This document shows, one piece after another, positions 10,900-23,300 of a stretch of DNA of 64,000 nucleotides. Under the pieces are notes generated by a model. It had not been told where the DNA came from and ran no database searches. It worked only from the letters and a program-made list of their open reading frames with translations. The translations under genes and the position numbers were made by a program. The DNA comes from Paralvinella palmiformis (lineage: Eukaryota > Annelida > Polychaeta > Terebellida > Alvinellidae), in contig JAODUP010000051.1 in NCBI GenBank assembly GCA_025642065.1, positions 696,001-760,000 of the forward strand. Reading direction: 5' to 3'. How positions within the stretch are numbered: position 1 is the first letter of the stretch; every line of letters begins with the position of its first letter.

Positions 10900-12480
10900 T
10901 TTGAGTGTTTCAGATGTGCGGTGTATAGCTAATAATCATTAAAAAAAACTTTCCACCATTTCATTTGTTTCGTGAAAATTCATATTTTTTTAACTCTGAC
11001 TAACCTTCATACGTCATCGTATAAAACATAAACAATTGTTATACAAAATAGAGGACACATCGTCGCTAGAGCACCTAATTTGAGTGAGTGGAGAAAAGAA
11101 CCGAAATTGATTCATGACACAATGCCGGATTGTCCCGACGATGGTTATCAGGTCGGGTTAATTATATCCTGTGCGGATATTCACAGATTTCAGGAAACTA
11201 GAAGGAATACTGAATGCCCCGGATACGGAATGTCTCTTTCTATTCGTGTCATATCGTTCGGGGGAAACGGGGCTACATGCTTGTCAGGATCATACAGGAA
11301 AATGACCATCACCAGTGCGGCGTAAAGTGTCTGTTCAGACAGTCCAGAACCAGGTGAATGCGAATGTGTAATATTCGGATCCTGATTTGGGGGTCCCCGA
11401 AAAACCTTGTGTGGGCCCTAAAACCAAAAAAAGAGACAATGTGGAGTCGGATCATGTTCCAATTTCGGGATCGCCTGTCACATGACTTTACAAAGCTTGA
11501 GAAAAGGGGTACAGACAACTGGGCTGAGGTTAAACTCTACGGTATCTTCATATATTGTACACTAAATGTTTATTTTAGATCACTCAGCTTTTCTCTTTAT
11601 ATATAGTTTTGTTTGATATGAAAAAAATTTTTTAAATTGAGTAAATTAAGTCATATATTGACTGAGTCATTGGCAGTAATATGTATAATATGTTAATGGA
11701 TTTGAAATACACAAATAAAATTAGATTTTCTGTTATTTATTTTTACCTTTTATATGTTGACTATCACTGTCAGTGAAAATGATACTCGTTCTAATTTTTC
11801 GTATACTTCACGATTTCAACATATACGATTTTCAAGGTATTACACCTGCGAAGGTACTCAGTAGAGCGTTACGATTTTATGCTTAGAAACATATAACTGA
11901 TTCCCATTTCGATCAATCCATTATAAAATGTATCGCAAAGGATCATTCTATCACACTACGTAACTAGGAATATATTGTTGTGGAGACTTTATTTCTTGGT
12001 AGAATGAACTGAACATATGGGAAAGAATAAAAGTTTACCGTGACAGGTAACTCGCTAACCCAAGCAGTGAAAGCGCAAGCGTCGAATATATTAAAGCCCT
12101 GAGAATTTGATCACTGCTGTTCATCAACATAATTACATCTAAAATGGGGGCATCTAGCAACACAGGAGGAAATAAAAATTGGCAAATGCGGGAAAGTGTC
12201 AAAATAAGTAAAGGTTGAGCCCTGCCTGGTACCATATGAATGTATTTCTTATATTGTTATGAACAATATTTGTAGATTGATAGGTAACATTTTATGTTTG
12301 GCTTTATAGATTATGATCATGGTTTTTAATGTTACAATGACTAACAATTTCAAACACTTATATTGAACAAACAATGCATTGTTATGATCTAAATAACTAG
12401 CTTTGGCAATATTACGTATTGCCTTCTTTTGCAATAGCATCAAAGTGTGTAATCAAAATTTGTAAGTCTTTCCCTATATC
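10900..12480. other. non-coding, no gene seen
   Basis: AT-rich sequence with a few less AT-rich patches (for example 11050-11520) whose short open frames resemble nothing I know. No splice-consistent gene model could be built. Confidence 0.45.
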
Positions 12481-12589
12481 TCATATGCGCAACTTAAGTA
12501 GGGAAGTATTAATGAACAGTATAACATGTATAAGTTGTTGTTTTCAAGCACGTGTTTGACTTAATAAATAACAGAAATATGTTTCGACG

Positions 12590-14160
12590 CATTTTTACAA
12601 ACAACATTAATATGGAAGAATATCTCCAACCGTATGGCAATCATGGAAAGAGGAACCCATCGTATTTATCGGCAAACGTTTATGAAGAATTTATTGAATT
12701 AATCGTACAAAATGTTCTTTATGCTATTCTGGAAGAACGAAAAGAGTCAAACTATTATTCAATAAGTGTGGATTCCACTCCAGACATCTCTCACATTGAT
12801 CAAGTGATATTTACTGTTTGGTACATTCGATGCTGTAAGGTTATGGAACATTTAATTAATTTCATCCCCATCCTTTCTTATAAAGCAAAACATCTAGTAG
12901 ACATCATGGATTTCCTTAATGAGAACAAAATTCCACTATCAAACATGCTTTAGTCAGTCATATAACGATGCTTCAAATACGTCGGACGCCATACTGGAAC
13001 GCAAGCATGGATTCATCAACTGAATTAGTTTGCCCTCTATAGTTGGAGTAAATGGGACAGAGTGTTCATACCGTAATCTTCTTTGACTTGTTCGGTGTCT
13101 GTATTCCTTATTCTCTGCTTCTACCCATCGATGTAATATCTTGGCATCATCTTTAGGAAAAAGCTATTGTAATCAAACGTCTGTCTGACACGAGAGGGTC
13201 GTCACACGTTTATGCTGTCCAAGCTCTGTATGAGGGACTTCGAGACAATTAAACATAAAATTAACTCCGTGTTAGCTAATACTGAAGATAAACTGAACAC
13301 AAGACGAGGGGCAGAAGGAACGAGCTAGAAAATGGAGAATCTGGAAACCATCTTTCCCACATTTCTTTATATTGCCATTCTTGAAAGAGTGAACAAAACA
13401 AGTAAGGTCCTCCATTCAGAGGATGAGAACATACTTGTTGGCATGAACCTGTCTCTGAAGTCTGAAAACCAATCTTCAGGAAATTAGAGACAAATGTAGT
13501 CAATACGAATTGAAATCCAGAAGTAGACCTACAGATTCAGCTTATAGCTGGAAAATGGGAACGAAAGCGATGATGATGATGATGATGATGATTGATGTTT
13601 TACCGCCACATTTGTGCACAAGGTAGGCTAAATGGGCCGAGCGACTTCCAAATGTAATGAGACGAAGTGAAATACGAAACAACCCTCAGATATGCCCACG
13701 CCGGGATTCGAACACGGGTGGTAGTGATCTGTGGTCCAGCACGCTACCGCTAGACCACGGAGGCGCCCTGGGAACGAAAGCGAAGTGAGCATATTACTAG
13801 ATATGACGAATAAGAAGTAGAGGTACTTTTCAGGAAAATTGCAAAGTTCAAGGTGGAAACATTCCTTCCTGTCTTGGGGTCGTTAATCTATGAACTGACA
13901 AAAGGTGCAGTGGCTTGTTCAATGATTGGAAATTTGTTTCCCTTCTTCAGCGAATTGTAAACAATTGGTTCTGATGAGCTAAACAAAAATATGAACATCT
14001 AACTAATGTGTATCAAAAATACATTGATGATGCTGACCTTTTAAGTGAATGAGAACATCTCGAGCATTACATATTTTTTGATTAAAATTGTAAGACTCTC
14101 CCAGCATTGTACAGAAAAAACAATTTCGAGCAACTTGAAATCTGTATTTCACAATGTTTA
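12590..14160 (+). pseudogene. hAT-type (DUF4371, ZMYM1-like) transposase, broken by a SINE
   Basis: The longest frame (12552-12953) reads GNPSYLSANVYEEFIELI, SNYYSISVDSTPDISHIDQV and, at its end, LSNML running into a shifted SQSYNDASNTSDA. These are DUF4371 landmarks of ZMYM1-like hAT transposases, which have DSTPDISH (catalytic Asp region) followed by GQSYDNASNM. Later frames give a TRGSSHVYAVQALYEGL stretch like the usual TRWSARADATKAL block, and C-terminal pieces up to about 14160. A SINE sits at 13571-13768. The N-terminal zinc-finger region is missing, and many stops are present. Confidence 0.75.
13571..13768 (-). mobile_element. tRNA-derived SINE, family A, copy 1, with 15-bp target duplication
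   Basis: The reverse strand begins with a tRNA-like head: CCGTGGTCTAGCGGTAGCG (A box) and GTTCGAATCCC (B box). The body contains 'tcggcccatttagcctaccttgtgcacaaatgtggc', and the tail is (CAT)n. It is bounded by TGGGAACGAAAGCGA at 13556-13570 and 13769-13783, a perfect 15-bp target site duplication, so the insertion into the hAT pseudogene is directly readable. Other copies lie at 32275, 43112, 47783 and 58960. Confidence 0.93.
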
Positions 14161-14857
14161 AAGAAATTTCGCAAATATTTGTATTGAAGTCTTGATTAAT
14201 AATAAATCATTCATAGTAATTTTATATTGTACCATTTCCCTCTGTATAGCTTAGCAATTGAATGTCATTAATATTTTGAAATTATTGCGTTTTTCAAGTC
14301 TTATGTTATATATTGATAAAAGTTTGGTGTACAGCATGTTTTTTGTTTTTGTATTAATTTTCTTTTTGTTTGTTTAATGGTACAAGGACAACAAGTATAA
14401 CTAAAGCACCATTTTCCTGTTTTAAAGGGAATCCCAACTACTTGTGACTATACAGGGAGAATGTGTCAATACAAATAATCCACAACGCTATTAACGTTCC
14501 ACATACAGAAAGTTATTTGCCATTTTATGGGGTGTTCGACAATGTGAAGAAAATACAAACCGCTACCTTAAGCAGACACCATCTCCAAGTGCTTAAAAAT
14601 ATACTACTAAAATGTGATCCTTCACTATCCTGCAGTTCGTAACGTTATTGTAAATTCTATGAAATCAATGTCTGAACGACTGGAAGGGCGACCCTCTGAA
14701 ACATTTCTGCAATAGATTGCTTCCTCGGTAAGTGGACGCCACAGTGGTAGTTGGTAGGTAGTGCAAGTGGCTTGCAGCGTTCGTAGTTTGTGCTTGTGTT
14801 GGGGTCTAGTGCTGGCATCTGTTGTGGTAATGATTATAGGCAGGCTGATGCGCACAG

Positions 14858-16425
14858 GGCTGGATTAACCGTTAAACCAAATAAGCACGTGCTCAGGGCA
14901 CCAAGGAAAGCGACAGCATTACAGAAATGGTAAATGGTGTACGGCACAAAAGTAATCACTTTAAATATTCGAAGTGGTTTATATGATCGGAAATATAATT
15001 TAGAAGTGTTCATGGTGTCATAGTGACGTCATATAAAACTGACCAAGACTTTAAAACTGACTAATTTCTTCACAGGAATTCCATAACATGGTATACCGAT
15101 TAAGGATGAAAACCAATCTCCATCATCAGAAGTGGATACAAATATACCACTTTGATCACTTCAAAATCAAAATACGATGACGTTGGAATCATCGAGGTGT
15201 CACAAGCAAGTTCATCAAACACATGTCGCACTAATGAATGTTTAGTGGGCCATGGTAATGAAATGATTCAGTCTGCATAACATGAAGTAAATATAGTAAA
15301 AGATCCAGGGTTGTGGCTTGATTTCTCTGTTGATGACATGGCTTAATGGACTGCTCGTGGACCCAGTGACTATCAACACCACAGTGGCCCATTTGACAAA
15401 TCTTACCGGCATTTCAGTAGTGTTATACCATTAAGATACTGTTAGCAGGAACGTTTTGTTGGGACAAAGGCCAATGGTGAGAAATACAAGAAAAAGTGAT
15501 TATTTTATCCACCATCAACAGGATCAGTTTATTGTTTTGATTGTAAACTGTCTGCTTCTAAATATTTCTCAGATTTTGTTATAAGAGAATGGTTCAATGA
15601 CTGGCGAAATTCTATTGTAGCTGATCATCAAGAAAAACAAATACTCACTGAGATTCTATGCTAACATATTTAACTTGCAGACAAGGTTTAGGGTTGGGGC
15701 AAAAGTTGAAAAACAAATTCAGGAAGAGTGTGATTACTGGGAACATATCTTGAGGCGTGTCATAGCTGTTATTCGTACGTTAACTGATCATGTCTTGGCT
15801 TTCCGAGGAACAGAAGAAAGATTTAGATCATTGTAAAATGGGAATTGTTAAGGATTGGTTGAGCTAATAAGTCAGTTCGATCCATTTTAGCAGGTCACAT
15901 TTCTAAATATGGAGAAATCTTTCTTATCTGTCCAAAACCACCTGTGAGGAATTCATTCAACTGATGGATCAAAAGGTCCACGCGCTTATTGTTGACGAAG
16001 TAAAATCTTCTGGTTATTTCAGTTTGTCATTTGATTTAACACCTGACCTGTTATATATCGGTCAGTTAAGTGCTGTACCTAAGTACTTAAATGATGGACG
16101 CTTTTTAACCTCTCTGAAAATGAAAAGCCATAATGGTGAGAAAATGGCAAATCTGTTGTCAGTACTTACATGAAGTTTGTAAGCTAAACTTTTCAAAATG
16201 TAGGTGTCAGTCTTACGACAGCGCTGCTAACATGTATGGGCGTAATAAGGAAGTGCAGAAAATAGTTTTGAAACAAACAAATTTGCTGACTGCGGTCAAG
16301 ATGCGGTTAATTTCTTCTCTAAAGTACAGTTGTTCTATACAATTAAAGTTTGTTGTTTATATTTTGAATTACACATATATGGGCACTAAAATCTTTTAGG
16401 TGCTTAGGGCCTTTATGGATCTTAA
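14858..16425 (+). pseudogene. second hAT/ZMYM1-like transposase, decayed
   Basis: Scattered frames spell out, in order, the ZMYM1-type TTF zinc-finger region (WTARGPSDYQHHSGPF, then GSVYCFDCKLS), the linker (EEC-YWEHILRRVIAVIRTL, LAFRGTEERF, LVELISQFDPF), the DUF4371 core (FQFVI*FNT / SLSFDLTPDL in the open frame 15964-16173), and CRCQSYDSAANMYGRNKEVQ at about 16199-16260. At least five frameshifts or stops are present, and the C-terminal dimerisation domain is absent. The left flank (CAGGGCTGGATTAACCG, 14857) resembles hAT ends. A matching end near 16380-16425 (LGPLWI region, 'cttagggcctttatggatcttaat') is plausible but not proven. Confidence 0.75.
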
Positions 16426-16505
16426 TTGGGTGCATTATATAAATAATGTTCAAGCATCCTCCTTTTCAACATTCTATATGCCTTTGCATGCATTAAAATG
16501 ATGCA

Positions 16506-16915
16506 TTATGAATGTTTAAAAAAGCAATTTGAATTGAAAAAAGTTCGGATGATCTGTTGGAGTAATCGCAGATCGATATATTCCCTTTTGTAGTAAATGA
16601 GTGTCAAGTGGTCAGTGGGTGTGTATATTTGTCCATAAAAAGTACTGTCGTCAGCAAACATGTTCATTTGTAAGCCTACTCCTTGCACGATTTTGTTGAG
16701 GTATAGTAAGAACAACACTGGCTCCAACACGGTTCCTTGTGAAAGTATGTCTGTCCGTTCACGACAACTTATTGGACAGAGAAATCCACTGATCCAGGTA
16801 TTTGTCTTTCCGCTGATACCACATTATTGGATTGTATAGAGACGTTTGTTACACTTTGTCAAATACTTGACTGAAGTCCAAGAAGATGACTTCTGTTTAC
16901 GTCTTTTGATTGATT
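16506..16915 (-). pseudogene. LINE reverse transcriptase fragment
   Basis: On the reverse strand, VIFLDFSQVFDKV (motif A, catalytic Asp), then the PQG region in decayed form, then LEPVLFLLYLNKIVQGVG and NMFADDSTFY (the FADD catalytic box). This is the RT palm of a Jockey/CR1-type LINE, truncated on both sides and broken by frameshifts. Confidence 0.75.
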
Positions 16916-17669
16916 GAATAAGCTAGCTTACATATGGTATCAACAATTTCGCATGATAAATTCTTTCGAACGACATGTTGATTTGGATGTATTATGTTGT
17001 TATGATCTAGATAACGATCGATCTGACTGCAACCGCGTCCCCCCCCCCCCGATGGCTTTCCATACCCACAGTTTAGGATGGAGATTCATACCTACAAAAG
17101 TTTCTCTAATATTTTGAATAAAATCTTCCTAAAGCATGCCATTCATCCCAGATGCCAATTATCAGATCCCTCTATATGTTTTATACAAACCAACTTGATT
17201 CATTACAACATCTGAAAGTAGTCATTTATGCATGTATCCCAGGATGCCGCCCATCCTCTGCATCCTTCCTTTACTAATAATTCACTTATGTAATATAAGT
17301 TTAAAATAAGTTATTGTACAATTGCAAAGAGAGTGTCGTATTGACTGCGGCCACAGGGTAGTAGGGAGCCTACGGTCCTGAAAGAAAATAAAGTGACATA
17401 AATAAATAATATCAATGGATTTTCCTAGGGATTCCTCGAGTACTAAAATAAAGTACTGACATAAATAAATTATACCAATGCATGTCTTTACACTTTACAC
17501 AGTAACAATAAGAAGCTCAGGCAATATGTGAATCAATAAATCATACGAAAAAAGGAAATTTATATATTTACTAATCAAAATAGTTCAGTTATTGCAGTTC
17601 AATGACAAAGTTCAGCTAGACATTTAAAAGGTTATGAAATTAAATTAAATAGAATAATATTTACTTATT

Positions 17670-18136
17670 GCAGATCGGTATATCGACAAATCGTGTCACT
17701 GCATCTTTTGCCGCCTTGGCCATTACTTTCGTCAGTCAGCAACGATAATTTGTGCTTCTGACACAGCTGGACAACGTTGGCATCAAGACGAGGGGCCAAC
17801 GCTTTCTTGACGATCATGGTGGTCTTCAAACTGTTTGGCCAATTTCGTGAAATGATCAGCCACTGAAAATAGTAGATTGTGCTCAGCAACAAATTGCACC
17901 AACTTTACCTCGGCGGTTAACACTTTGGTGGACAGGTCCGTCGTTTTCGAAGTTACGAAGATGGATTTCATCTGCGGCTGGGTCCTCGTGGCGTTCTTCA
18001 AAGTACCGTGACTTGCCGACTTCGAATGGCGAACAACATCGTACTTGCCATCGAACGATACATTCACGTGCCCGTTGCACACTTCGAAGTACGCAAACAT
18101 CGATCCCTTGTCACCGGCGCATATAAAATCCATCTG
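17670..18136 (-). pseudogene. hAT-type transposase, N-terminal region
   Basis: The reverse strand encodes DGKYDVVRHSKSASH (BED-like finger end), then TAEVKLVQFVAEHNLLFSVADHF and, after a frameshift near 17830, TTMIVKKALAPRLDANVVQL and LSLLTDESN. The order (RHxxSxxH, then E-x2-L-VxHN-F-xADHxxxL, then a 'TDxSN' strand with the first catalytic Asp) is that of BED-finger hAT transposases common in fish and invertebrates. The rest of the transposase is missing. It is a different family from the two ZMYM1-like copies upstream. Confidence 0.7.
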
Positions 18137-18309
18137 ACTCGCTCATTCCCGTTGATATTTTGCAGCGTATTTTATGTCTAACAAGATTTAATCTCATTAA
18201 TAAAAACAACATTTTGGGTCACGACCGTTACTCAAGTTAACTTACTGTAAACGATATTCAACATTTATTTAATTGCACCAATATATTTTAATATGGATTT
18301 TCAAGTTTT

Positions 18310-19700
18310 TAAATTGCCTACTTAGGGTAGACCAGTTATCTCTCAGATTCATTAAAAATGGTGCCGATATCATTATCTCACCCCTAACACATATTCTAAA
18401 TTTATCTTTGATAACTGGTAAAATTCCTGATGATTTAAAATCTGCAAGGGTGACTCCTATTTATAAAAAAAACAGTAAAACTGAAGCCGGCAACTATCGT
18501 CCAGTCTCAATTTTTAGCACCATTTCTAAATTATTTGAGAGGGTGGTCTACGATCAGCTAGATCAATACCTCCAGGACCATAAACCCCTATACGAGTATC
18601 AGTCCGTTTTTCGATCCGCCTTTTCAACTGACACTTCTAGACCTACAAAAGGCCTTTGACACTGTTGATCATGACATTCTAATCCAGAAACTAAAAGCTC
18701 TAGGACTGGATTAATCAGCACTAAACTGTTTTCTATCCTATTTACATGAGCGACAACAATCGGTAGAAATCAGTGGCGTTACTTCTACCACTGCCACAAT
18801 TACATGTGGCGTTCCTCAAGGATCCATCTTGGGTCCCATGTTGTTTCTAATCTATTTGAACGACATCCCATCAGCGGTCAAGTGCAAATTATTACTCTAT
18901 GCTGACTCTACACTTATAGTGCCAGGAAATAACATAAAGGAAATTTAGCAAGAACCTTCCAATGAACTAGAATCAATCAGGGAATGGCTGATTGATAATA
19001 AATTGTCTCTCCACCTTGGAAAGACAAAGTCAATTCTCTTTGCATCAAAGAGGAATCTTCAAAAAATAACTCCATTCAAGTGCAATGCGCAGGCATTGTC
19101 TTGTCATGTCGGACGAAGGTCAAATACTTAGATGTCGAACTTGACCCATCTCTTGCTGGAGACTGTATTGCGGATAAAATCATTAGCAAATCAAATTCAA
19201 AATTAAAGTTTCTATATAGGCAGACGAGGGATGTCAATCTAGAAAAAAAATGCTAACTACAGCATTAATCCAATGCCACTTTGACTATGTCAGCTCACCA
19301 TGGTATTCTGGACTGACCAAGAATTACAAAGCTAGGCTACAATGTACCAAAACAAAATTATTCGATATCTTTTGAAGTCAACCCCTTGGACCCATATTAG
19401 AGCAAATAAGTTTAGATTGGTTAATATGTTGCCGGTAGAACTCCGTGCCAAACAACAACAAAGCTCCCGTTTACTTAAATACTGCTTTCAAATTAATAAC
19501 ATCCCAACATAATATTAATACAAGATCCAGTACAATGTCTCTTCAGATACCTCAAGTTAAATCTTTTGGAAAAATACTTTAATTATATAGGAATTTTGGC
19601 TTGGAACGAATTACCAACTGAAATTAGGTGTTTAACGAGCAAGTTTCTCTTCAAAAAAGGTGTAAAACAATATTTATATGACAATCTTAATCACCAGGAA
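18310..19700 (+). pseudogene. CR1-like LINE reverse transcriptase, decayed
   Basis: From about 18315 the + strand reads ISPLTHILNLSLITGKIPDDLK, ARVTPIYKKNSKTEAGNYRPV, ISTISKLFERVV (18273-18659), then after a frameshift LQKAFDTVDHDIL (motif A), GVPQGSILGPMLFLIYLNDI, LLLYADSTLIV (motif C reads YADS, the second Asp replaced), NKLSLHLGKTKSILFASKR, and a thumb region ending ILAWNELPTEIRC. This is the core of a CR1/L2-type LINE RT without RNase H. Several stops and the altered YADD box show it is dead. It is followed by an (AT)n tract at 19714-19774. Confidence 0.88.
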
Positions 19701-19710
19701 GCAAGTTCTT

Positions 19711-19713
<3 letters not shown>

Positions 19714-19774
<61 letters not shown>
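19714..19774. repeat. (AT)n microsatellite
   Basis: About 30 copies of AT directly after the LINE remnant. Similar tracts occur at 5182-5222, 33737-33784, 41632-41661, 41969-42002, 43746-43772, 54391-54435, 57275-57316 and 58519-58568. Confidence 0.95.
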
Positions 19775-19777
<3 letters not shown>

Positions 19778-20139
19778 TTGTTTGTAACATCCATTTATCT
19801 AATTATTACAGAAATCTATTCATTTGAATTTTGTCTAGTGCACCATCTACCATATATACAATAATATATCTGTGATTTTTCTCCTCAGGACCACAATGGA
19901 AATAAATGTTTTCACTTTCTTGTATTATCCTGGTACCTTAATGTATCTATGTATTTTAGTGTTATTACATGTATTTACAGTAGCATACAAAATAAATCGA
20001 ATCAAATAAAAAATGTGTTTACAATATTAATTTTATCTTTTTCACGGACTATATTTATAACCTTAAAATGATAAATATTATTATAATAATTAAAACATCA
20101 ACATCATCTTTCTTGATAATCGGCCGAATTGATAACAAT

Positions 20140-20169
20140 ATGGCTCGAGTTTATATGGACCGAAAGTAA
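20140..20169 (+). promoter_or_regulatory. possible upstream ORF in the RADX leader
   Basis: A 9-codon frame (ATG at 20140, TAA at 20167-20169) in a different frame from the RADX start. It ends one base before an in-frame ATG at 20171. It matters only if transcription begins upstream of 20140, which the sequence does not show. Confidence 0.3.
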
Positions 20170-20218
20170 AATGGGCCGGGCTGATTGGAAACCATTTAGT
20201 CGAACCCACTGGACTAGT

Positions 20219-20311
20219 ATGGCGGCTCTTTCAACGGGTTGTTTACATTTTTTAAACGAGAAAATTCGACGATCTCAGCTAGTTCTCGATAAAGAAGATC
20301 TTATATTTTTG
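20219..20311 (+). CDS. RADX: RADX exon 1 (start codon)
   Basis: ATG at 20219 has A at -3 and G at +4 and opens 31 codons ([20 protein letters not shown]...), ending at a GGTAAAT donor in phase 0. The last codons (DLIFL) join [10 protein letters not shown] of exon 2 without disturbing the frame, as human RADX has a short helical stretch before its VQRYLLE. An in-frame ATG at 20171, also in good context, could add 16 residues. The 6.7-kb intron 1 makes this the exon most in need of transcript support. Confidence 0.7.
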
Positions 20312-23300
20312 GTAAATTAAAGGATAGATTGTAATTTTTCCTTTCTTCATGATGATGTTTTTGTTATCGCTCTGTTTGTATTCTTGCATGACAGCTGACA
20401 AGAGCCGTGGGTGTAGTCTGTAGATCTATCATCTATCATTCTATGATCAGGTCTTCTTCACTCAGGCTTCACTGCTTCGAGTTCTTCCTAATAACTAAAT
20501 AATTACAAAATCCAAACTTGGATATTGCGTATGATAACTAGGTCTTAATCTGTAGGAGTTCTTGATCTAGATCTCCTAAACGATCTAATCACTGTAGGCT
20601 AGGCCAGGGGGCCCTGAGGAGTCAATAATTTCGAAATCGATTAATCGAAGACGAAGTAGTCTAGTAAATTATAAAATCGGATCCGATTAATCGCCAGATA
20701 TATCAAGTCAATTTTAAGTGTTTACTATCGAGTGATCCAGCCTAATTACGTAATAGATCTATTAGCTAGGCACTTTCATATTAATCATAAACATCATGAC
20801 CGAATGTCACAAAAAACAACAATGGCCAACTGACTGCTGCTTGGAAAATGCGCTTTGAGGGGTACTCCCTTTCTTGGAATTATTTGCTGCATCTTTTGTT
20901 TATTGACATAATCACATGTTGCTATTTTTGTAAATAAACAACTTTATTATCTGTTGAAATGCTGCCATTTTTCATGATTTGACGGTGAAATGTACTATAT
21001 ATACTCGTGTATAGGCCGCACTCATATATAAGATGCACCTGTTTTTAGGACCAATAAACCCCCTAGAGTCGAACCTGTGTATAAGATGCACTAAAATCTG
21101 CAAATTTATTCAAAACCCAAAAATTCATCATCACTTATCTTCATTGAACATCTATTGTATCTGTTCACATGTCATCATACATGTCGTCGCCTTCTTTGTC
21201 AGAGTCAGTGTCAGATTTGTCATGCTGTTCATCCTACAATATATCACCTTCTGTTCCATCTAAATCATTGCTGATAGAGCACTTCTTGAATGATTTGGTA
21301 ATAATGCCAGGGGTTGATTTAATCCCAGGCCGTTTTCACCCACTGTGTGACGATAAGTAACAAGCCGCTTCAGGTTGTCTGCTGCTGTGTGTTCATTTCT
21401 GTAATGCGGTTTGAAATAGTTTATTACTTATTAGTAGTTCCCATGTGCCAGCTTTGGAAATAATTAACACATTGTTTGCTGTAATCGTTTTCCTTTGATG
21501 TGGCTTCTATGGTCATTCTTTGCATGGCCTCATTTACTGTTCCATTCAGTTACACACGCTCACACATTTCGATAGTAATGGCACATCTTAGATAGACCAA
21601 AAATAACATCTGCCTCTAAGGCCAGTCTTAAAAATAATCTTGTTGGGGATTACCTGAACTGTATGACTCCAAAATGGCCGTATGGAATTGGGAAGAAATG
21701 AAAAATACATTTCAACTATTTTTTCATGCTTAAATTCTGCTTGTATTTGTTGTTTGATTCAGTACTCTCTAAATTTCGGTAATATCAAGTCCTTTTCGGA
21801 CATTGAAATATCGGCGTACTTGCGCTTTCTTCACTGTGTGCGTATATGGGACAAATTGGCTTGCTTGTGTGGGCAATTATGCATGGTGATGTTATATTAT
21901 CGAATGATGTTTAAACCACATGGAGGTATGAGTATCTTCGGACTGAGGAATATTTGTTAAAATGAAGTGGTTGCATAGCCTAGCATTGGAACTGTGTTCA
22001 CTAGTGCTAAAGGTCCAAGCACTCAATGCACATGCGCTGACTCCCGATGGCGGCAAGCACTTGCGCATCCGCTAACTCAGGAACCCGTTATCTCTTTTCT
22101 TAAATATGGCAGCTGAGCATAAAACACTTTTATTTGATCTAAATTTAGGTTGAGGCTTTTGATATCTTTGAAGATATTCAAACAGGAATGAAGGAGATCG
22201 AAGATATCACAACTGTCCAAGTATATCAACGTGATAGTAACATGTTGGCTCGGATCTTTTTATATCTGTGTTCGAGCACCCGAAACAAGTCAAAACAGGC
22301 ACCTGCTCATTCAGTGCTCAGTTCTTTTACACCAGCATACATGGTTCCTCATCTAAGCACTAGAAAATGCACATTTGGCGCATGCGCATTGAGTGCTTGA
22401 ACCTTTAACGCCAACAAACACGGTTACGATGCTCGGCTAAGCAAAAACGTCCCTGTTAAGAATCTTTCAACAAATCAGTTGTTTTGTGTACATTCGTACT
22501 AAAACAATAGCTAGCAATACTGGTGGATTTATGTTTTCCTTATCGTACTGAATGACCTTAAATGAAACAATAAATTTTATCACATGCAACTTGTTTTGTG
22601 GTCCGCATTATTCACTTAAAATGGTTCCACACATTATCATATTCACCACAAGATGGATAAACGAAAGCTAACTATCATTAAGGGAGATATGCCTGATGGG
22701 TGGGGGGGGGGGTGTTCCCGGACGATATCTGGCTCACAACTTTTTTATTTATTCATAAATATTGATTTAGAAAGGTTCAAAAATTAGTTATTTTTGATTA
22801 TTCAATACATTGTTGGTGGTTTTAACAAATAAATAGTGGTTTAACATTTATGTGTAATCATCCAAAACAGGGGTAAGTTGTGCTTTATGTGATGATTGTG
22901 AGTTGTGTTAGTAGACTCCGAAAAACTTGAAAATACTAGTTGAATTGAGTGTCTATATCTGAGAGTCTATATCTGAAACAAGCTTGTAAATTGTATGATA
23001 TCTATCTAGTCTGAATCATTACTGGCATGAGTGTATTTGAATGAAAAAATGTTTCATGAACAATATATTCCACTAGACTATATTTTTTGGTCATGTATCC
23101 CTCAACCAATTTGTTTTTAAGACTGGCCTAATATATCTAGTTTATGGAGGCAGCCGTATTGGTCATAGTGCGGCTGTTTTCGTATCGTAGCCGATTTGGA
23201 CCTACACCTTTTGTAGGATCAGGCTGTCATACTTTTGGGTTTTGAATAAATTCATTGATTTTGGTGCGGCTTATACACAGGTTCAACTGTAGGGGGTTTA

